Below are positions 16,426 through 26,710 of a stretch of DNA of 64,000 nt, piece by piece (the first letter of the stretch is position 1; every line of letters starts with the position of its first letter). Source of the DNA: Campylobacter concisus (GTDB lineage Bacteria; Campylobacterota; Campylobacteria; Campylobacterales; Campylobacteraceae); contig NZ_CP060707.1 in assembly GCF_003048675.2 (NCBI RefSeq), forward strand, positions 930,001 through 994,000, given 5' to 3'. The notes under the pieces were generated by a model, which saw nothing but the letters and a program-made list of their open reading frames with translations, did not search any database and was not told the origin of the DNA. Position numbers and translations under genes: made by a program.

Positions 16426-17964
16426 TTGCTTCGAGATAACTTCTTGGCGTTAGTTATTTTTGCGATTTGCAGCGTTGGATTTTTCGTTTGGGGCTATCAA
16501 TACATCCCGGCAAATAACTACTTTTTATTCTTGATCGCTGGTATGTTTGGTCTTTTTATGGCGTTTAATATCGGCGGAAATGACGTTGCAAACAGCTTTG
16601 GCACAAGCGTTGGCGCAAAAACACTCACACTAAAACAAGCTCTTGTAATCGCCGCCATTTTTGAGCTTAGCGGTGCGATATTTGCAGGATCTGAGGTTAC
16701 AAATACCATTAGAAACGAGATCGTGAAATTTCCAAGCGACATAAACCCGATGAAATTTGTCATCATTATGATCTCAGCCCTTCTAAGCTCTGGTCTTTGG
16801 CTATTTTACGCGTCCAAAAAAGGTCTGCCAGTCTCGACCACTCACTCGATAGTTGGTGGCATCGTTGGCGCAGGACTTGCTATGGGATTTATGATAAAAG
16901 ACCCTGAGCCATTTAATATGGTCTCTTGGGGTGAGATCGGCAGGATCGCCGTTAGCTGGGTCATCTCGCCACTGCTTGGCGGCGTGATGTCTTACATTAT
17001 ATTTGGCTATGTAAAAAGCAAAATAATCGAGCCAACGCACGAGCTAAAGACAAATTTAAAAGCATTAAAAGCTGAGAGAAAAGCCTATAAAGAAAGCTTT
17101 ATAAGAGCGCTTAAAACAAAGCCAGCTGAGGAGCAAATAGCCACTCTTTCAAAGATCGCAGTTATCGATGAGGACGAGATCGAAACCACTGAATACAGCG
17201 AGTACCGCTCAAAAATTCGCATCATGAAAGATAGCGAAAAAGAGATAGACACCTTTAAAGCTATGAAAAAGCACATTCCGATCATCGCTGGATTTGCCGC
17301 GATGGTCATCTCATCAATGATGCTTTTTAAAGGGCTTGAGCATATAAATTTAGCCTTTAGCATCATCCAAACAGTCTGGATCATTTTCGTCATCGGAGCT
17401 CTAGCGTATCTTGCAAGCCTTGCTATTATAAACGTCATGAGTAAAAACGACAGCGAAAAGAGTATCAATAGAATTTTCTCATGGTTTCAAATTTTTACCG
17501 CTTCATCTTTTGCATTTTCACATGGCGCAAACGACATCGCAAATGCCGTTGGACCATTTGCAGCTGTGCTTGACGTGCTAAAAACTGGCTCTATAAACGA
17601 AAGCTCACCTATACCAAGCATCGCAATGGTAACCTTTGGCATCTCGCTTGTCGTTGGACTTTGGTTTTTAGGCAAAGAGGTGATCACCACTATCGGCTCA
17701 AAACTAGCTGAAATTTTACCTACGACTGGCTTTAGCGCGGAGCTTGCCTCAAGTATTGTCATACTTCTAGCTACAAAGCTTGGCATACCAGTTAGCTCGA
17801 CGCATATCCTAATAGGCGCAGTTTTGGGCATTGGCATCGTAAATAAAAATGCAAACTGGAAAATGGTAAGACCTATCATCCTAGCTTGGCTCATCACGCT
17901 TCCAGCAGCTGCTATCTCATCGGCTATATTTTATTTCGCCCTTGCTAAATTTCTAGGCGTTTAG
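16426..17964 (+). CDS. PiT-family inorganic phosphate transporter
   Basis: A 512-residue inner-membrane transporter with the duplicated family signature: FNIGGNDVANSFGTSVGAKTLT in the N-terminal half and FSHGANDIANAVGPFAAV in the C-terminal half. Further repeats are GLPVSTTHSIVGGIVGAG and GIPVSSTHILIGAVLGIG. About ten membrane segments flank a charged cytoplasmic loop at residues 200-280. The start is a TTG with an AAGGGGG ribosome binding site five bases upstream. It probably imports metal-phosphate by proton symport. It is divergent from the polyphosphatase-like gene. Confidence 0.92.
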   Translation: MLRDNFLALVIFAICSVGFFVWGYQYIPANNYFLFLIAGMFGLFMAFNIGGNDVANSFGTSVGAKTLTLKQALVIAAIFELSGAIFAGSEVTNTIRNEIVKFPSDINPMKFVIIMISALLSSGLWLFYASKKGLPVSTTHSIVGGIVGAGLAMGFMIKDPEPFNMVSWGEIGRIAVSWVISPLLGGVMSYIIFGYVKSKIIEPTHELKTNLKALKAERKAYKESFIRALKTKPAEEQIATLSKIAVIDEDEIETTEYSEYRSKIRIMKDSEKEIDTFKAMKKHIPIIAGFAAMVISSMMLFKGLEHINLAFSIIQTVWIIFVIGALAYLASLAIINVMSKNDSEKSINRIFSWFQIFTASSFAFSHGANDIANAVGPFAAVLDVLKTGSINESSPIPSIAMVTFGISLVVGLWFLGKEVITTIGSKLAEILPTTGFSAELASSIVILLATKLGIPVSSTHILIGAVLGIGIVNKNANWKMVRPIILAWLITLPAAAISSAIFYFALAKFLGV

Positions 17965-17972
17965 AAAAACAC

Positions 17973-18003
17973 TTTGCTTGTAAATTTAAAATTTGCAAGC
18001 AAA
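17973..18003 (+). terminator. Inverted repeat after the phosphate transporter gene
   Basis: TTGCTTG (17974-17980) pairs with CAAGCAA (17996-18002), and the stem can extend inward with AAATTT/AAATTT. It lies 10 bases after the stop codon and is followed by a T-rich stretch, so it is a likely but weak terminator. Confidence 0.55.
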
Positions 18004-18146
18004 TTTCATTTAAACTAAAATTTCTAATTTCTACGGATAAAAAACTATCAGAAAAATAAAATTTTACTTACATTATTTAATAGATTAATTTATTAAAGAT
18101 TAATCAATTTAGGCTAAAATACGACCATTTCAACAAAAGGACAGCT

Positions 18147-19370
18147 ATGAAAAAAGATGTAAAAAAAGTTGTTTTAGCATACTCAGGCGGACTTGACACA
18201 AGTATTATTTTAAAGTGGCTTCAAGACGAATACAAATGCGAAGTAGTCACATTTACAGCTGACATCGGACAAGGTGAAGAGCTAGAGCCTGCACGCAAAA
18301 AAGCCCTAGCACTTGGCGTAAAACCTGAAAATATTTTTATAGAAGACTTAAGAGAAGAATTTGTACGTGATTATGTATTTCCAATGTTTAGAGCAAACGC
18401 AGTCTATGAGGGCGAATATCTGCTTGGCACATCAATCGCGCGCCCACTAATAGCAAAACGCCAAAGCGAGATCGCAAGACTTGTTGGCGCTGATGGTGTG
18501 AGCCACGGAGCAACAGGCAAAGGCAATGACCAAGTTCGCTTTGAGCTTGGCTACTACGCGCTTGGTGACAACCTAACTATCATCGCTCCATGGCGCGAGT
18601 GGGATCTAAACAGCCGTGAAAAACTCTTAGCATACGCTGAGAAAAACGGCATAGATATCACCAAAAAACCAGGCAAAAGCCCATACTCAATGGACGCAAA
18701 TTTACTTCACATAAGCTACGAGGGCTTAGTGCTTGAAGACCCAAGCCACGCACCAGAAGATGATATGTGGAGATGGACAGTAAGTCCAAAAGATGCTCCA
18801 GATAAGAGCGAGATCATCGAGATCGGCTATGAAAAAGGTGATCCAGTGAGCATAAATGGCAAAAAAATGAGCCCAGCTGAAATTTTAACCGAGCTAAACC
18901 GCCTTGGCGCAAAACATGGCATCGGCAGACTTGATATCGTAGAAAACCGCTCAGTTGGTATGAAGAGCCGCGGCTGCTACGAAACACCTGGTGGCACGAT
19001 AATGCTAAAAGCTCACAGAGCGATCGAGAGCATCACACTTGACCGCGGTGCAGCTCACTTAAAAGATGAGATCATGCCAAAATATGCTGAGCTAGTTTAT
19101 AACGGCTACTGGTGGTCACCTGAGCGAAATATGCTCCAAGCTCTCATCGACAAGAGCCAAGAGCACGTAAATGGCTCTGTAAAAGTTGAGCTTTATAAAG
19201 GCAACGTGACTATCCTTGGCAGAAGCAGTAAAAATGATAATCTATTTAGCGAGGCATACTGCACATTTGAAGAAGATAGCGTTTATGATCAAAAAGATGC
19301 GGAAGGATTTATCAAACTAAATGCGCTTCGTTTCATCATCGCACGCAAAAATGGGCGAAAATTTGACTAA
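18147..19370 (+). CDS. argG: Argininosuccinate synthase
   Basis: A 407-residue enzyme joining citrulline and aspartate with ATP in arginine biosynthesis. The PP-loop [15 protein letters not shown] lies at residues 9-23, then TADIGQGEE and the substrate-binding [14 protein letters not shown] near residue 120. [16 protein letters not shown] follows later. Length is usual. An AAAGGA ribosome binding site precedes the ATG. It heads a co-directional run with rplI, hslV, hslU and era; argG in front of rplI is not a pathway link but packing. Confidence 0.97.
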   Translation: MKKDVKKVVLAYSGGLDTSIILKWLQDEYKCEVVTFTADIGQGEELEPARKKALALGVKPENIFIEDLREEFVRDYVFPMFRANAVYEGEYLLGTSIARPLIAKRQSEIARLVGADGVSHGATGKGNDQVRFELGYYALGDNLTIIAPWREWDLNSREKLLAYAEKNGIDITKKPGKSPYSMDANLLHISYEGLVLEDPSHAPEDDMWRWTVSPKDAPDKSEIIEIGYEKGDPVSINGKKMSPAEILTELNRLGAKHGIGRLDIVENRSVGMKSRGCYETPGGTIMLKAHRAIESITLDRGAAHLKDEIMPKYAELVYNGYWWSPERNMLQALIDKSQEHVNGSVKVELYKGNVTILGRSSKNDNLFSEAYCTFEEDSVYDQKDAEGFIKLNALRFIIARKNGRKFD

Positions 19371-19393
19371 AAATAAAATTTAAAAGGATAAAA

Positions 19394-19840
19394 ATGAAAG
19401 TACTACTAATAAAAGATGTAAAGGCTCTTGGCAAAGCTGGCGAGATAAAAGAGGTAAAAGACGGCTATGGCAACAACTTTTTAATCGGCAAAGGCTTTGC
19501 AAAAGCAGCTACTCCAGATGTCCTTCGCCAATACGAAGCAGCTCAAAAGAGAAAGGCTGAAGAGCTAAAATATGAGATAGCAAATTTAGAAAAGCTTAAA
19601 GAAGAGCTTGCAAAAGTGACAGTCGTCGTCAAGAAAACTCTTGGTGCAAATGGCTCGCTTTTTGGCTCAGTTTCAAAAGAGGAGATCGCAGCAGAGCTTG
19701 AAAAGACACATCATTTGGTAGTTGAGAAAAAGGCTATCGACCTAGACACTCACCTAAAAGCTGTTGGTCTTTATGATGTCTCTATAAAGCTTGGTCACTC
19801 GATAAATGCGACCTTAAAGGTTGATGTGCAAGGAGAGTAG
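19394..19840 (+). CDS. rplI: 50S ribosomal protein L9
   Basis: A 148-residue protein of the large ribosomal subunit, which limits frameshifting and holds the L1-stalk base. The N-terminal rRNA-binding domain MKVLLIKDVKALGKAGEIKEVKDG with NFLIGKGFA is diagnostic. A long central helix (residues about 42-75) leads to the C-terminal domain with GSLFGSVSKEEIA. Its stop codon is directly followed by the hslV ATG, so it is co-transcribed with the protease genes. Confidence 0.97.
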   Translation: MKVLLIKDVKALGKAGEIKEVKDGYGNNFLIGKGFAKAATPDVLRQYEAAQKRKAEELKYEIANLEKLKEELAKVTVVVKKTLGANGSLFGSVSKEEIAAELEKTHHLVVEKKAIDLDTHLKAVGLYDVSIKLGHSINATLKVDVQGE

Positions 19841-20374
19841 ATGTTTCATGCGACAACCATCTTAGCCTACAAAGGCAAAAATAAAGCGGTCATCGGCGGC
19901 GATGGACAGGTGAGCTTTGGCAACACCGTCTTAAAGGGCAACGCCGTAAAAATACGCAAAATTCACAACGGCAAAGTTCTAGCTGGATTTGCTGGCAGCA
20001 CTGCTGATGCGTTTAATCTCTTTGATATGTTTGAGAAAAATTTAGAGCATACAAAGGGGGACTTGCTAAAGGCGGTGATAGAATTTAGCAAAGAGTGGCG
20101 CAAAGACAAGTATCTAAGAAAGCTTGAGGCGATGATGCTTGTGCTTGATAGGGATAAAATTTTCTTACTTAGTGGCACTGGAGATGTTGTCGAGCCAGAA
20201 GATGGCAAGATAGCAGCTATTGGAAGCGGCGGAAACTACGCTCTCTCAGCAGCCCGTGCCTTAGATAAATTTGCCGATATCGACGAAGAAGAGCTAGTCA
20301 AAGAGAGCCTCAAGATCGCTGGCGAAATTTGCATCTATACAAATACAAACATCAAAACTTATGTTTTAGAATAA
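19841..20374 (+). CDS. hslV: ATP-dependent protease peptidase subunit HslV
   Basis: A 177-residue proteasome-like peptidase of the HslUV (ClpQY) complex in the cytoplasm. The N-terminus [13 protein letters not shown] contains the Thr-Thr pair whose first Thr becomes the catalytic nucleophile after removal of four residues. This propeptide form is usual in Campylobacter, whereas E. coli has only Met before Thr. [12 protein letters not shown] and [12 protein letters not shown] are family motifs. The ATG directly follows the rplI stop, and hslU begins 8 bases after the end. Confidence 0.96.
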   Translation: MFHATTILAYKGKNKAVIGGDGQVSFGNTVLKGNAVKIRKIHNGKVLAGFAGSTADAFNLFDMFEKNLEHTKGDLLKAVIEFSKEWRKDKYLRKLEAMMLVLDRDKIFLLSGTGDVVEPEDGKIAAIGSGGNYALSAARALDKFADIDEEELVKESLKIAGEICIYTNTNIKTYVLE

Positions 20375-20382
20375 GAGAGAAA

Positions 20383-21705
20383 ATGAACTTAACACCAAGA
20401 GAAATTGTTAAATTTTTAGATGACTATGTGATCGGTCAAAAGGACGCCAAAAAGATCATAGCGATCGCACTTCGCAACCGCTACCGCCGTATGAAGCTTG
20501 AAAAGAGCCTGCAAGATGACATCATGCCAAAAAATATCTTGATGATCGGCTCAACTGGCGTTGGTAAAACCGAGATCGCAAGGCGCCTTTCAAAGATGAT
20601 GGGACTGCCATTTATCAAGGTAGAAGCTAGCAAATATACTGAGGTTGGCTTTGTTGGTCGTGACGTTGAAAGTATGGTTAGAGACCTTGCTATGGCCTCA
20701 TATAATCTCGTAAAAAACGAGCAAAGCGAGAAAAATCAAGATAAGATAAACGCCTACATCGAAGAAAAGATCGTCTCAAAGCTACTTCCGCCACTTCCAA
20801 AAGGTGCGAGCGAAGAGAAGCAAGCAGAGTACGCTAAGAGCTATGACAAGATGCTAAATAGGCTAAGAAACGGCGAGCTTGACGAGCTAAGTATCGAGAT
20901 AGAGGTGCAGCAAAACCCACTTGAAGCTGGCTCAAACGTGCCACCTGATATGGCGCAGATGCAAGAGAGTTTTATAAAGATAATTGGTATCGGCGGCAAA
21001 AATATCAAAAAAGAGATGAAGGTAAAAGATGCTAAAAAAGCCCTTCAAAGCGAAGCAAATGATAAAATTTTAGACCTTGAGAGCGTAAAAACTGAGGCTT
21101 TAAGAAGAGCTGAAAACGAGGGCATCATCTTTATAGATGAGATCGATAAGGTCGCTGTTGGCTCAGGTAGCTCAAATAGGCAAGACCCTAGCAAAGAAGG
21201 TGTGCAAAGAGACTTGCTACCTATCGTTGAGGGCTCGAATGTAAATACTAAATTTGGAAATTTAAAGACAGATCATATTTTATTTATCGCAGCTGGCGCA
21301 TTTCATATAAGCAAGCCAAGCGATCTCATCCCAGAGCTTCAAGGCCGTTTTCCACTAAGAGTAGAGCTAGATAGCCTTGATGAGGACGCGCTTTATCAAA
21401 TTTTAACTCAGCCAAAAAATTCGCTTTTAAAACAATATATCGCACTTCTTTCAACTGAAAATGTCGAGCTAGAATTTGACGATGAAGCGATAAAGGAGAT
21501 AGCAAGGATCGCTCACGCAGCAAATGAAAAGATGGAAGACATCGGTGCTAGACGCCTTCATACGGTGATCGAGCGCGTGATAGAAGATATCAGCTTTGAG
21601 GCTAGCGAAAAGAGCGGCGAGAAGATAAATGTGACAAAAGAGCTTGTAAAAGAGCGCCTAAAAGACGTGGTTGAGGATCAAGATCTAGCGAGGTATATAC
21701 TTTGA
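20383..21705 (+). CDS. hslU: HslUV ATPase subunit HslU
   Basis: A 440-residue AAA+ unfoldase that feeds substrates to HslV. It begins [19 protein letters not shown]. Walker A is [14 protein letters not shown] near residue 60, the pore loop GYVG-type motif appears as [11 protein letters not shown] near 90, Walker B is [11 protein letters not shown] near 250, and sensor 2 is [11 protein letters not shown]. The ATG at 20383 has a purine-rich GAGAGA site; an in-frame ATG at 20329 lies inside hslV and is unlikely. The stop overlaps the era start by four bases (TTGA). Confidence 0.96.
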   Translation: MNLTPREIVKFLDDYVIGQKDAKKIIAIALRNRYRRMKLEKSLQDDIMPKNILMIGSTGVGKTEIARRLSKMMGLPFIKVEASKYTEVGFVGRDVESMVRDLAMASYNLVKNEQSEKNQDKINAYIEEKIVSKLLPPLPKGASEEKQAEYAKSYDKMLNRLRNGELDELSIEIEVQQNPLEAGSNVPPDMAQMQESFIKIIGIGGKNIKKEMKVKDAKKALQSEANDKILDLESVKTEALRRAENEGIIFIDEIDKVAVGSGSSNRQDPSKEGVQRDLLPIVEGSNVNTKFGNLKTDHILFIAAGAFHISKPSDLIPELQGRFPLRVELDSLDEDALYQILTQPKNSLLKQYIALLSTENVELEFDDEAIKEIARIAHAANEKMEDIGARRLHTVIERVIEDISFEASEKSGEKINVTKELVKERLKDVVEDQDLARYIL

Positions 21706-22571
21706 AATCAGGCTTTGTTAGCATCATAGGACGCACAAATGCTGGCAAAAGCTCGTTTTTAAATGCCTTGTTGAACGAAAAGATCGCCATTGTCTCGCAC
21801 AAACAAAACGCAACTCGCAGAAAGATAAATGGCATAGTTATGAACGGTGAAGATCAGATCATCTTCACCGACACGCCAGGGCTTCACGAGAGTAATAAAG
21901 CGATAAATCAACTACTAATTGGCCAAGCTATAAAATCGATGGGATACTGCGATCTCATCGTATTTTTAGCGCCTATCCATGATGATACAAGCGACTACGA
22001 GAAATTTCTAGCTTTAAATCCTGAAAAACCACACATCTTAGTGCTAACAAAAGTCGATGAGAGCTCAAACGCAAAAGTGCTTGAAAAGATCACTCAGTAT
22101 CAAAAATTTCAAGATAAATTTGCAGCACTTCTTACTTTTAGCACCAAGCAGCCTACCTATAAAAAGCCGCTTCTTGATGAAATTTGCAAGCTTTTGCCAG
22201 AGCATGAGTACTTTTATGATCCAGAATTTCTCACGACGACAAATGAAAAGGAAATTTTTAGAGAATTTATACTTGAAGCGATCTATGAAAATTTAAGCGA
22301 CGAAATACCTTATCTTAGCGATGCGATCATAAAAAGCGTAAAAGAAAAAACTGGCATAACTGAAATTTATGCAAGCATCATCACGGAGCGTGACATCCAT
22401 AAAAGTATGATTATCGGGAAAAATGGCGAAACTATTAAAAGAATTGGAATTTTTGCAAGAAAGTTAATACAAAATTTAACCAACACAAAGGTCTTTTTAA
22501 AGCTCGATGTAGTCGTTAAAAAAGGCTGGAGCAAAGAAGAAAAGAGCCTAAATCAGATAATCGGCTATTGA
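21702..22571 (+). CDS. era: GTPase Era
   Basis: A 289-residue GTPase needed for 16S rRNA maturation and 30S assembly. G motifs are GRTNAGKSS (G1), DTPGLHES (G3) and TKVD (G4) in the first 125 residues. A C-terminal KH domain with [13 protein letters not shown] binds the 3' end of 16S rRNA. The start is TTG overlapping the hslU stop codon, so translation is probably coupled. It is the last gene of the argG-era run; the next gene begins 60 bases later. Confidence 0.96.
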   Translation: MKSGFVSIIGRTNAGKSSFLNALLNEKIAIVSHKQNATRRKINGIVMNGEDQIIFTDTPGLHESNKAINQLLIGQAIKSMGYCDLIVFLAPIHDDTSDYEKFLALNPEKPHILVLTKVDESSNAKVLEKITQYQKFQDKFAALLTFSTKQPTYKKPLLDEICKLLPEHEYFYDPEFLTTTNEKEIFREFILEAIYENLSDEIPYLSDAIIKSVKEKTGITEIYASIITERDIHKSMIIGKNGETIKRIGIFARKLIQNLTNTKVFLKLDVVVKKGWSKEEKSLNQIIGY

Positions 22572-22631
22572 TTTTTTATTTTAAAGATATTAAAATACCA
22601 AATATAAGCGTTTAGGAAGGTTTTTTGATTC

Positions 22632-24152
22632 ATGATGAATATTAAAAAAAATAGTGAAATTTCTATAGTTGCACTAGATCCGTATGACTATAAAGGATTT
22701 CGTTATCACAACAGCAATGTAGAAGCTTTTAACTTTTCAAAAACAGTCAATAAACGCGACTTTTTCATCTCATACATAAAATTTAAAGACTTAAAAACAA
22801 CAACTATTTTTATCCCTAGAAGCGTTGATAACGACACCCTTTACGAGGAGCTTTATTCAAAGGTCTATGCAGAGCTTTCGCTAGATCCTGCGCTTGATAA
22901 TAAGATATTTTTCTCAGAAGGCTCTACAAAAGCTCAAGAGAGAATTTTTACTGTTTTTGCTATCACAAATGAAGATATAAATTCGACCTTTAAAGCGGTT
23001 GCAAAAAAAGTCCCATATATCGACTACCTTGCACCTGAGCCTTTGATCTACTCTGCTATTTACAAAAAAGGCTTGCTGCCTAGCACGCAAGCAGACTGCT
23101 TTATCGCGCTTAGAAAAGATGAATCATTTTTAAGTATATATTTAGATGGTGATTTTTTTACAGCTAGAGAAATCCGCTATAACCTAAACTATCTTAAAGA
23201 TAAATTCTTAGAGCAAAGCGGCGACCGCCTAAGCGATGATAAATTTCTCGAAGTTTTATCTCAAAGAGGACTTGTAAATAAAGATGATGATGGCTTTAAC
23301 TACGATCTAAACACAGTTTTTGAAGATTATATCTTTTACTTTAACGATATTTTAAACATTATAAATAGCCAAAATGGCATATCTATAAAGAAAATTTACA
23401 TAGATTGCGACTATGAGATCAAAAATTTTGCAAATTTCATCTCAACCAAACTTGGTTTGGATGCAGAGTATATAAACATAAAAGTTGCGATAAACAACAA
23501 AAACTATACTATAAACGAGCGTTATAACGTTATGGCTTTATTTGGTAGATTTTATACCAAAGAGCCATTTTATGAGAATTTTAACCTCTCAAATATGCTT
23601 CGCCCAGATCCGTTTGTCAAAAGAAAAAGTGGCAAATTCTTGCTCACTTGCGCTGCGGCATTTGCGCTAAGTATGTTATATCCAGCTTACAACTACATAG
23701 CTGGTCTTGTTTTAGAAAAAGACAGCGCAAGACTAAATGACGAATATAGCGTCCTAAACGCACAAGAGATGCAGATAAAAGAGACACTAGCTAAAATTTC
23801 AAGAGAACAAGAGGCAGTAAAAGAGCAGACTCAAAAAGAGAATGAAAAGCTAAATTTTAGAAAAGGTCTGCTTGCTGAGATCGAAAATAAAAAAGATAAT
23901 TACGCTATGAAGGGTTTAAATCTTTTTAAAATTACCGATATTTTAAATCTAAACACAGTTCATATCACAAACATCGTAAATAACGATAGAAATTTGACTA
24001 TAACTGCAGTTAGCGATAATGAAAAAAGGATAACCCAGTTGATCAAAGATATCAGCAAAGATGAAAAATACTTGGTAAATACTAAAAAAATTCGCTCAGA
24101 TGACGCTAAACACGAGTATGAAAGTAATATAAGCATAGAGATTAGACAATGA
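22632..24152 (+). CDS. PilM/PilN- or GspL/MshI-like membrane-platform protein
   Basis: A 506-residue protein with a cytoplasmic N-terminal half of about 330 residues, a single membrane helix near residues 335-355 (FLLTCAAAFALSMLYPAYNYIAGLVL), a Glu/Lys-rich coiled coil and a small periplasmic domain. This is the layout of a fused PilM-PilN or MshI/GspL protein, which links the assembly ATPase to the periplasmic parts of a type IV pilus or type II secretion machine. Sequence similarity is not obvious by eye, so the assignment rests on architecture and position as first gene of the locus. Two ATGs lie at 22632 and 22635; the AGGAAGG site is slightly far. Confidence 0.7.
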   Translation: MMNIKKNSEISIVALDPYDYKGFRYHNSNVEAFNFSKTVNKRDFFISYIKFKDLKTTTIFIPRSVDNDTLYEELYSKVYAELSLDPALDNKIFFSEGSTKAQERIFTVFAITNEDINSTFKAVAKKVPYIDYLAPEPLIYSAIYKKGLLPSTQADCFIALRKDESFLSIYLDGDFFTAREIRYNLNYLKDKFLEQSGDRLSDDKFLEVLSQRGLVNKDDDGFNYDLNTVFEDYIFYFNDILNIINSQNGISIKKIYIDCDYEIKNFANFISTKLGLDAEYINIKVAINNKNYTINERYNVMALFGRFYTKEPFYENFNLSNMLRPDPFVKRKSGKFLLTCAAAFALSMLYPAYNYIAGLVLEKDSARLNDEYSVLNAQEMQIKETLAKISREQEAVKEQTQKENEKLNFRKGLLAEIENKKDNYAMKGLNLFKITDILNLNTVHITNIVNNDRNLTITAVSDNEKRITQLIKDISKDEKYLVNTKKIRSDDAKHEYESNISIEIRQ

Positions 24153-24796
24153 GACAAGATATTTTAAGCAAAATAGATCAATACTTTGATAGCAAAAAGC
24201 CAAACGAAACAAACCTTATTTTTCTTGGCTCAGCGCTTATCATAGCTTATCTTGTTTATATGCTATGCTTTGATCCTGCGCAAAATTTCTTTGATGAAAA
24301 GCTTGATAAACATACGAGAATTTCTACAAAACTAGAAAACACTAGAAACTATCTAGCTTCAGTGAGCTCCCCTGATGGCGATAGAAATTTCAAGATAAAT
24401 GAAGAAAATAGAAATTTAAGCAATCTAAAACTTCGCTACACGAATATTTTGAAATTTAATACCTATTTTGATTCAAAGCTTAAAGAGTTTTCTTTTTTGC
24501 TTTTTGACAATCAAAACTGGGCAAACTACATAGATAGTATCGTGCTTTTAGCAAAGCAAAATAATATAAAAATTTTAGAGCTTAAAAGCGATATAAAAGA
24601 GCCAAATTTCCAAAAGATAGAGCAAATTTTAAATATAGATGTCACTTGTCTTGGAAATTTTAAAGATATGCTTAGCTATATAAACGGACTTGAAGAGTCA
24701 AAACTCGTAGTAGATCTTCACAAAATGGATATAAATTCCACTCAAAAAGATCTAGGTGCTAAGCTCTCTATCTCAGTGTGGGGTATGAAGTACTGA
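24149..24796 (+). CDS. PilO/GspM/MshJ-like platform protein
   Basis: A 215-residue bitopic protein with a short cytoplasmic start, a membrane helix near residues 25-42 (LIFLGSALIIAYLVYMLCF), a coiled coil (about 50-105) and a small alpha/beta periplasmic domain. This is the architecture of PilO, GspM and MshJ, which dimerise with PilN-type proteins. The start overlaps the previous stop by four bases (ATGA), and the next gene starts on the stop codon, so the genes are translationally coupled. Named by architecture and context. Confidence 0.7.
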   Translation: MRQDILSKIDQYFDSKKPNETNLIFLGSALIIAYLVYMLCFDPAQNFFDEKLDKHTRISTKLENTRNYLASVSSPDGDRNFKINEENRNLSNLKLRYTNILKFNTYFDSKLKEFSFLLFDNQNWANYIDSIVLLAKQNNIKILELKSDIKEPNFQKIEQILNIDVTCLGNFKDMLSYINGLEESKLVVDLHKMDINSTQKDLGAKLSISVWGMKY

Positions 24797-25206
24797 TGAA
24801 AAAATTTGGTTTATTTTTAATTTTATCTCTTGGTCTATTTGGCAGTGAGTTTGAAGGCGAGATGAAAAACTATGATGAAGTTTTTGTTAAGATAAAAGAG
24901 CAAAGAAAAGGGCTTAATGGCAGTGAAATTTCTAGCTTACAAGATCCTTTCAAGCTAAATTTGCCAGTTGCTCCAAAAGGCGATCAAAACACTACAAAAT
25001 ACTCTTCTGCAAGGGGGTTTATGCTAAAGGCCATTTTGCTAAATAAAGCAAATATAAATGGCAAGTGGTATAAAGTGGGAGATATGATTGATGATTACAA
25101 TATCACAAGTGTTTATGGCAGCAAGGTTATCATCGTAAAAGATGATGAAAAACAAGAGCTAACTCTTAAAAATGGAAGTAAAAATGTTGGTATCAAAATT
25201 AAGTAA
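24796..25206 (+). CDS. Small periplasmic secretin partner (PilP/GspC/MshK-like; CtsR candidate)
   Basis: A 136-residue exported protein with a signal peptide (MKKFGLFLILSLGLFGSEFE). A Pro-containing linker with LQDPFKLNLP precedes a small beta domain (LKAILLNKANINGKWYKVGDMIDDYNITSVYGSKVIIVKDDEKQELTL), the HR/PilP-like fold that contacts the secretin. A GTG-initiated frame exists 18 bases upstream, but ATG 24796, overlapping the previous stop (TGATG), puts the signal peptide first. By position directly upstream of the secretin it would correspond to CtsR of C. jejuni, but I cannot confirm this by eye. Confidence 0.65.
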   Translation: MKKFGLFLILSLGLFGSEFEGEMKNYDEVFVKIKEQRKGLNGSEISSLQDPFKLNLPVAPKGDQNTTKYSSARGFMLKAILLNKANINGKWYKVGDMIDDYNITSVYGSKVIIVKDDEKQELTLKNGSKNVGIKIK

Positions 25207-26710
25207 ATTTATTATAACTGTGGCGTTGGCTTCATTTTTAGCTACTCCTATGATGGCAAAACCAAGCACATGCTTGAGTAAAAATTTTAGTATGAAGATC
25301 ACAGACGACATAAGTCTTGGAGATGTTTTAAATCAGCTCTCTGAAATGTGTGATTTTAGTATCGTTGCAAAAGATGCTTACAGCAAAAAAGAGCTTGACG
25401 ATAAAGTCTTTGGTGTAAATATAAGAAATATGAGCCTAAGCGAGGTCTTTGATCTGCTTTTAAACGAAAAAAATTTAAGCTATGAGTTTTCAAATAATGT
25501 CTTAAAAATCTCATCGCTTCAAACAAAAATTTTTAAAATAGACTATATAACCTCTATCCGTGAAGGCACAGCCATTACAAAAGCTTCGGTTGATGCCTCT
25601 CCATCAGAAGTAGGCAGTAGCTCAAGCAGCGATACTAGCTCAAACGACATAAAAAATGAAAACAACTTGATAAGAACAACTGAGAAATTTGACTTCTGGG
25701 AGAAGCTTGATGCTGAGCTAAAAGCTATCTTGAATAATAGCAGTGAGCACATCACAGCGCCAGATCCTATCATAAACCAAAATGCTGGACTTATCACTGT
25801 TACAGCGACCCCGTCACAGCTAAAACGCGTTGAAAAATATATAGCTGAGATGCAAAGAAGGCTTAAAAAGCAAGTCATCATCGACGTTTCTATCATCGCA
25901 GTTGATCTAAATAACGAGTATAAGCAAGGCGTTGATTGGAGTAAATTTGAGCTCGGATTTAACTCATATATCGGCAACCAAGGCTCTAGCACCGGTTCAA
26001 GTGCAAGCTGGACAAACAAGGGCAACAGCTTAAGCGATGGCTTTGGTCGCACACTAAATATCGCTGCAAATTTAAACTTTAGCCTTGATGGTATGATAAA
26101 TTTCCTTGAAACAAATGGCAAAACAAAGGTCGTTTCAAGTCCAAAAGTAACCACTCTAAACAACCAACAAGCGCTAATCTCTGTGGGCGATAATATAAAC
26201 TACCGCGTAATGGAAGAGACAGATAATGGTAGCAACAATAACAATAACAACAGGCTTACAACAACTTATAAACAATACTCTGTATTTATCGGTATCTTGT
26301 TAAATTTACTCCCAGAAGTCTCAGATAACAATAAGATCATGCTTCGCATCAATCCAAGCTTAAGTAGCTTTAAGTATGCAGAAGATGACACAAGATCACA
26401 AAATACAGCCATTAGAGAGATCGCCCCTGATACAGTTCAGAAAAAACTCTCAACAGTAGTTCAGGTAAATAGCGGCGATACGATCATACTTGGCGGACTT
26501 ATCGGACAGACCAAAGATAAGCAAAACACAGCTGTGCCACTTCTAGCCGACATACCTTTGATAGGAAGCGTCTTTAAAAGCACAAGAGATGGCGTAAGAA
26601 CTACTGAGCTTATCTTTGTCATCACGCCAAGAGTTGTTGATCTTGAAGATCCAAAACCAGTTCAGCAGTCGCTAAAAGATCTAGGATTTTCTAAATCGAT
26701 CTATGAGTAA
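25184..26710 (+). CDS. ctsD: Type II/IV secretin (CtsD/PilQ/MshL-like)
   Basis: A 508-residue outer-membrane channel protein. A signal peptide (ending TPMMAK) precedes a small N-domain with a two-Cys segment (CLSKNF ... MCDFS). An N1-like domain, a Ser/Asn-rich linker near residues 140-160, and the C-terminal secretin beta domain follow, with KTKVVSSPKVTTLNNQQALISVG, VNSGDTIILGGLIGQ and VPLLADIPLIGSVFKS, all hallmark secretin motifs. In C. jejuni the corresponding gene (ctsD) is required for natural transformation. The start overlaps the preceding gene; ATG 25184 is preferred over 25172 because GGAAG lies just upstream. Confidence 0.88.
   Translation: MLVSKLSKFIITVALASFLATPMMAKPSTCLSKNFSMKITDDISLGDVLNQLSEMCDFSIVAKDAYSKKELDDKVFGVNIRNMSLSEVFDLLLNEKNLSYEFSNNVLKISSLQTKIFKIDYITSIREGTAITKASVDASPSEVGSSSSSDTSSNDIKNENNLIRTTEKFDFWEKLDAELKAILNNSSEHITAPDPIINQNAGLITVTATPSQLKRVEKYIAEMQRRLKKQVIIDVSIIAVDLNNEYKQGVDWSKFELGFNSYIGNQGSSTGSSASWTNKGNSLSDGFGRTLNIAANLNFSLDGMINFLETNGKTKVVSSPKVTTLNNQQALISVGDNINYRVMEETDNGSNNNNNNRLTTTYKQYSVFIGILLNLLPEVSDNNKIMLRINPSLSSFKYAEDDTRSQNTAIREIAPDTVQKKLSTVVQVNSGDTIILGGLIGQTKDKQNTAVPLLADIPLIGSVFKSTRDGVRTTELIFVITPRVVDLEDPKPVQQSLKDLGFSKSIYE

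Noticed and set aside
16801-17040. Minus-strand ORF inside the phosphate transporter gene
   Set aside because: It is antisense to conserved PiT sequence and has no independent support.
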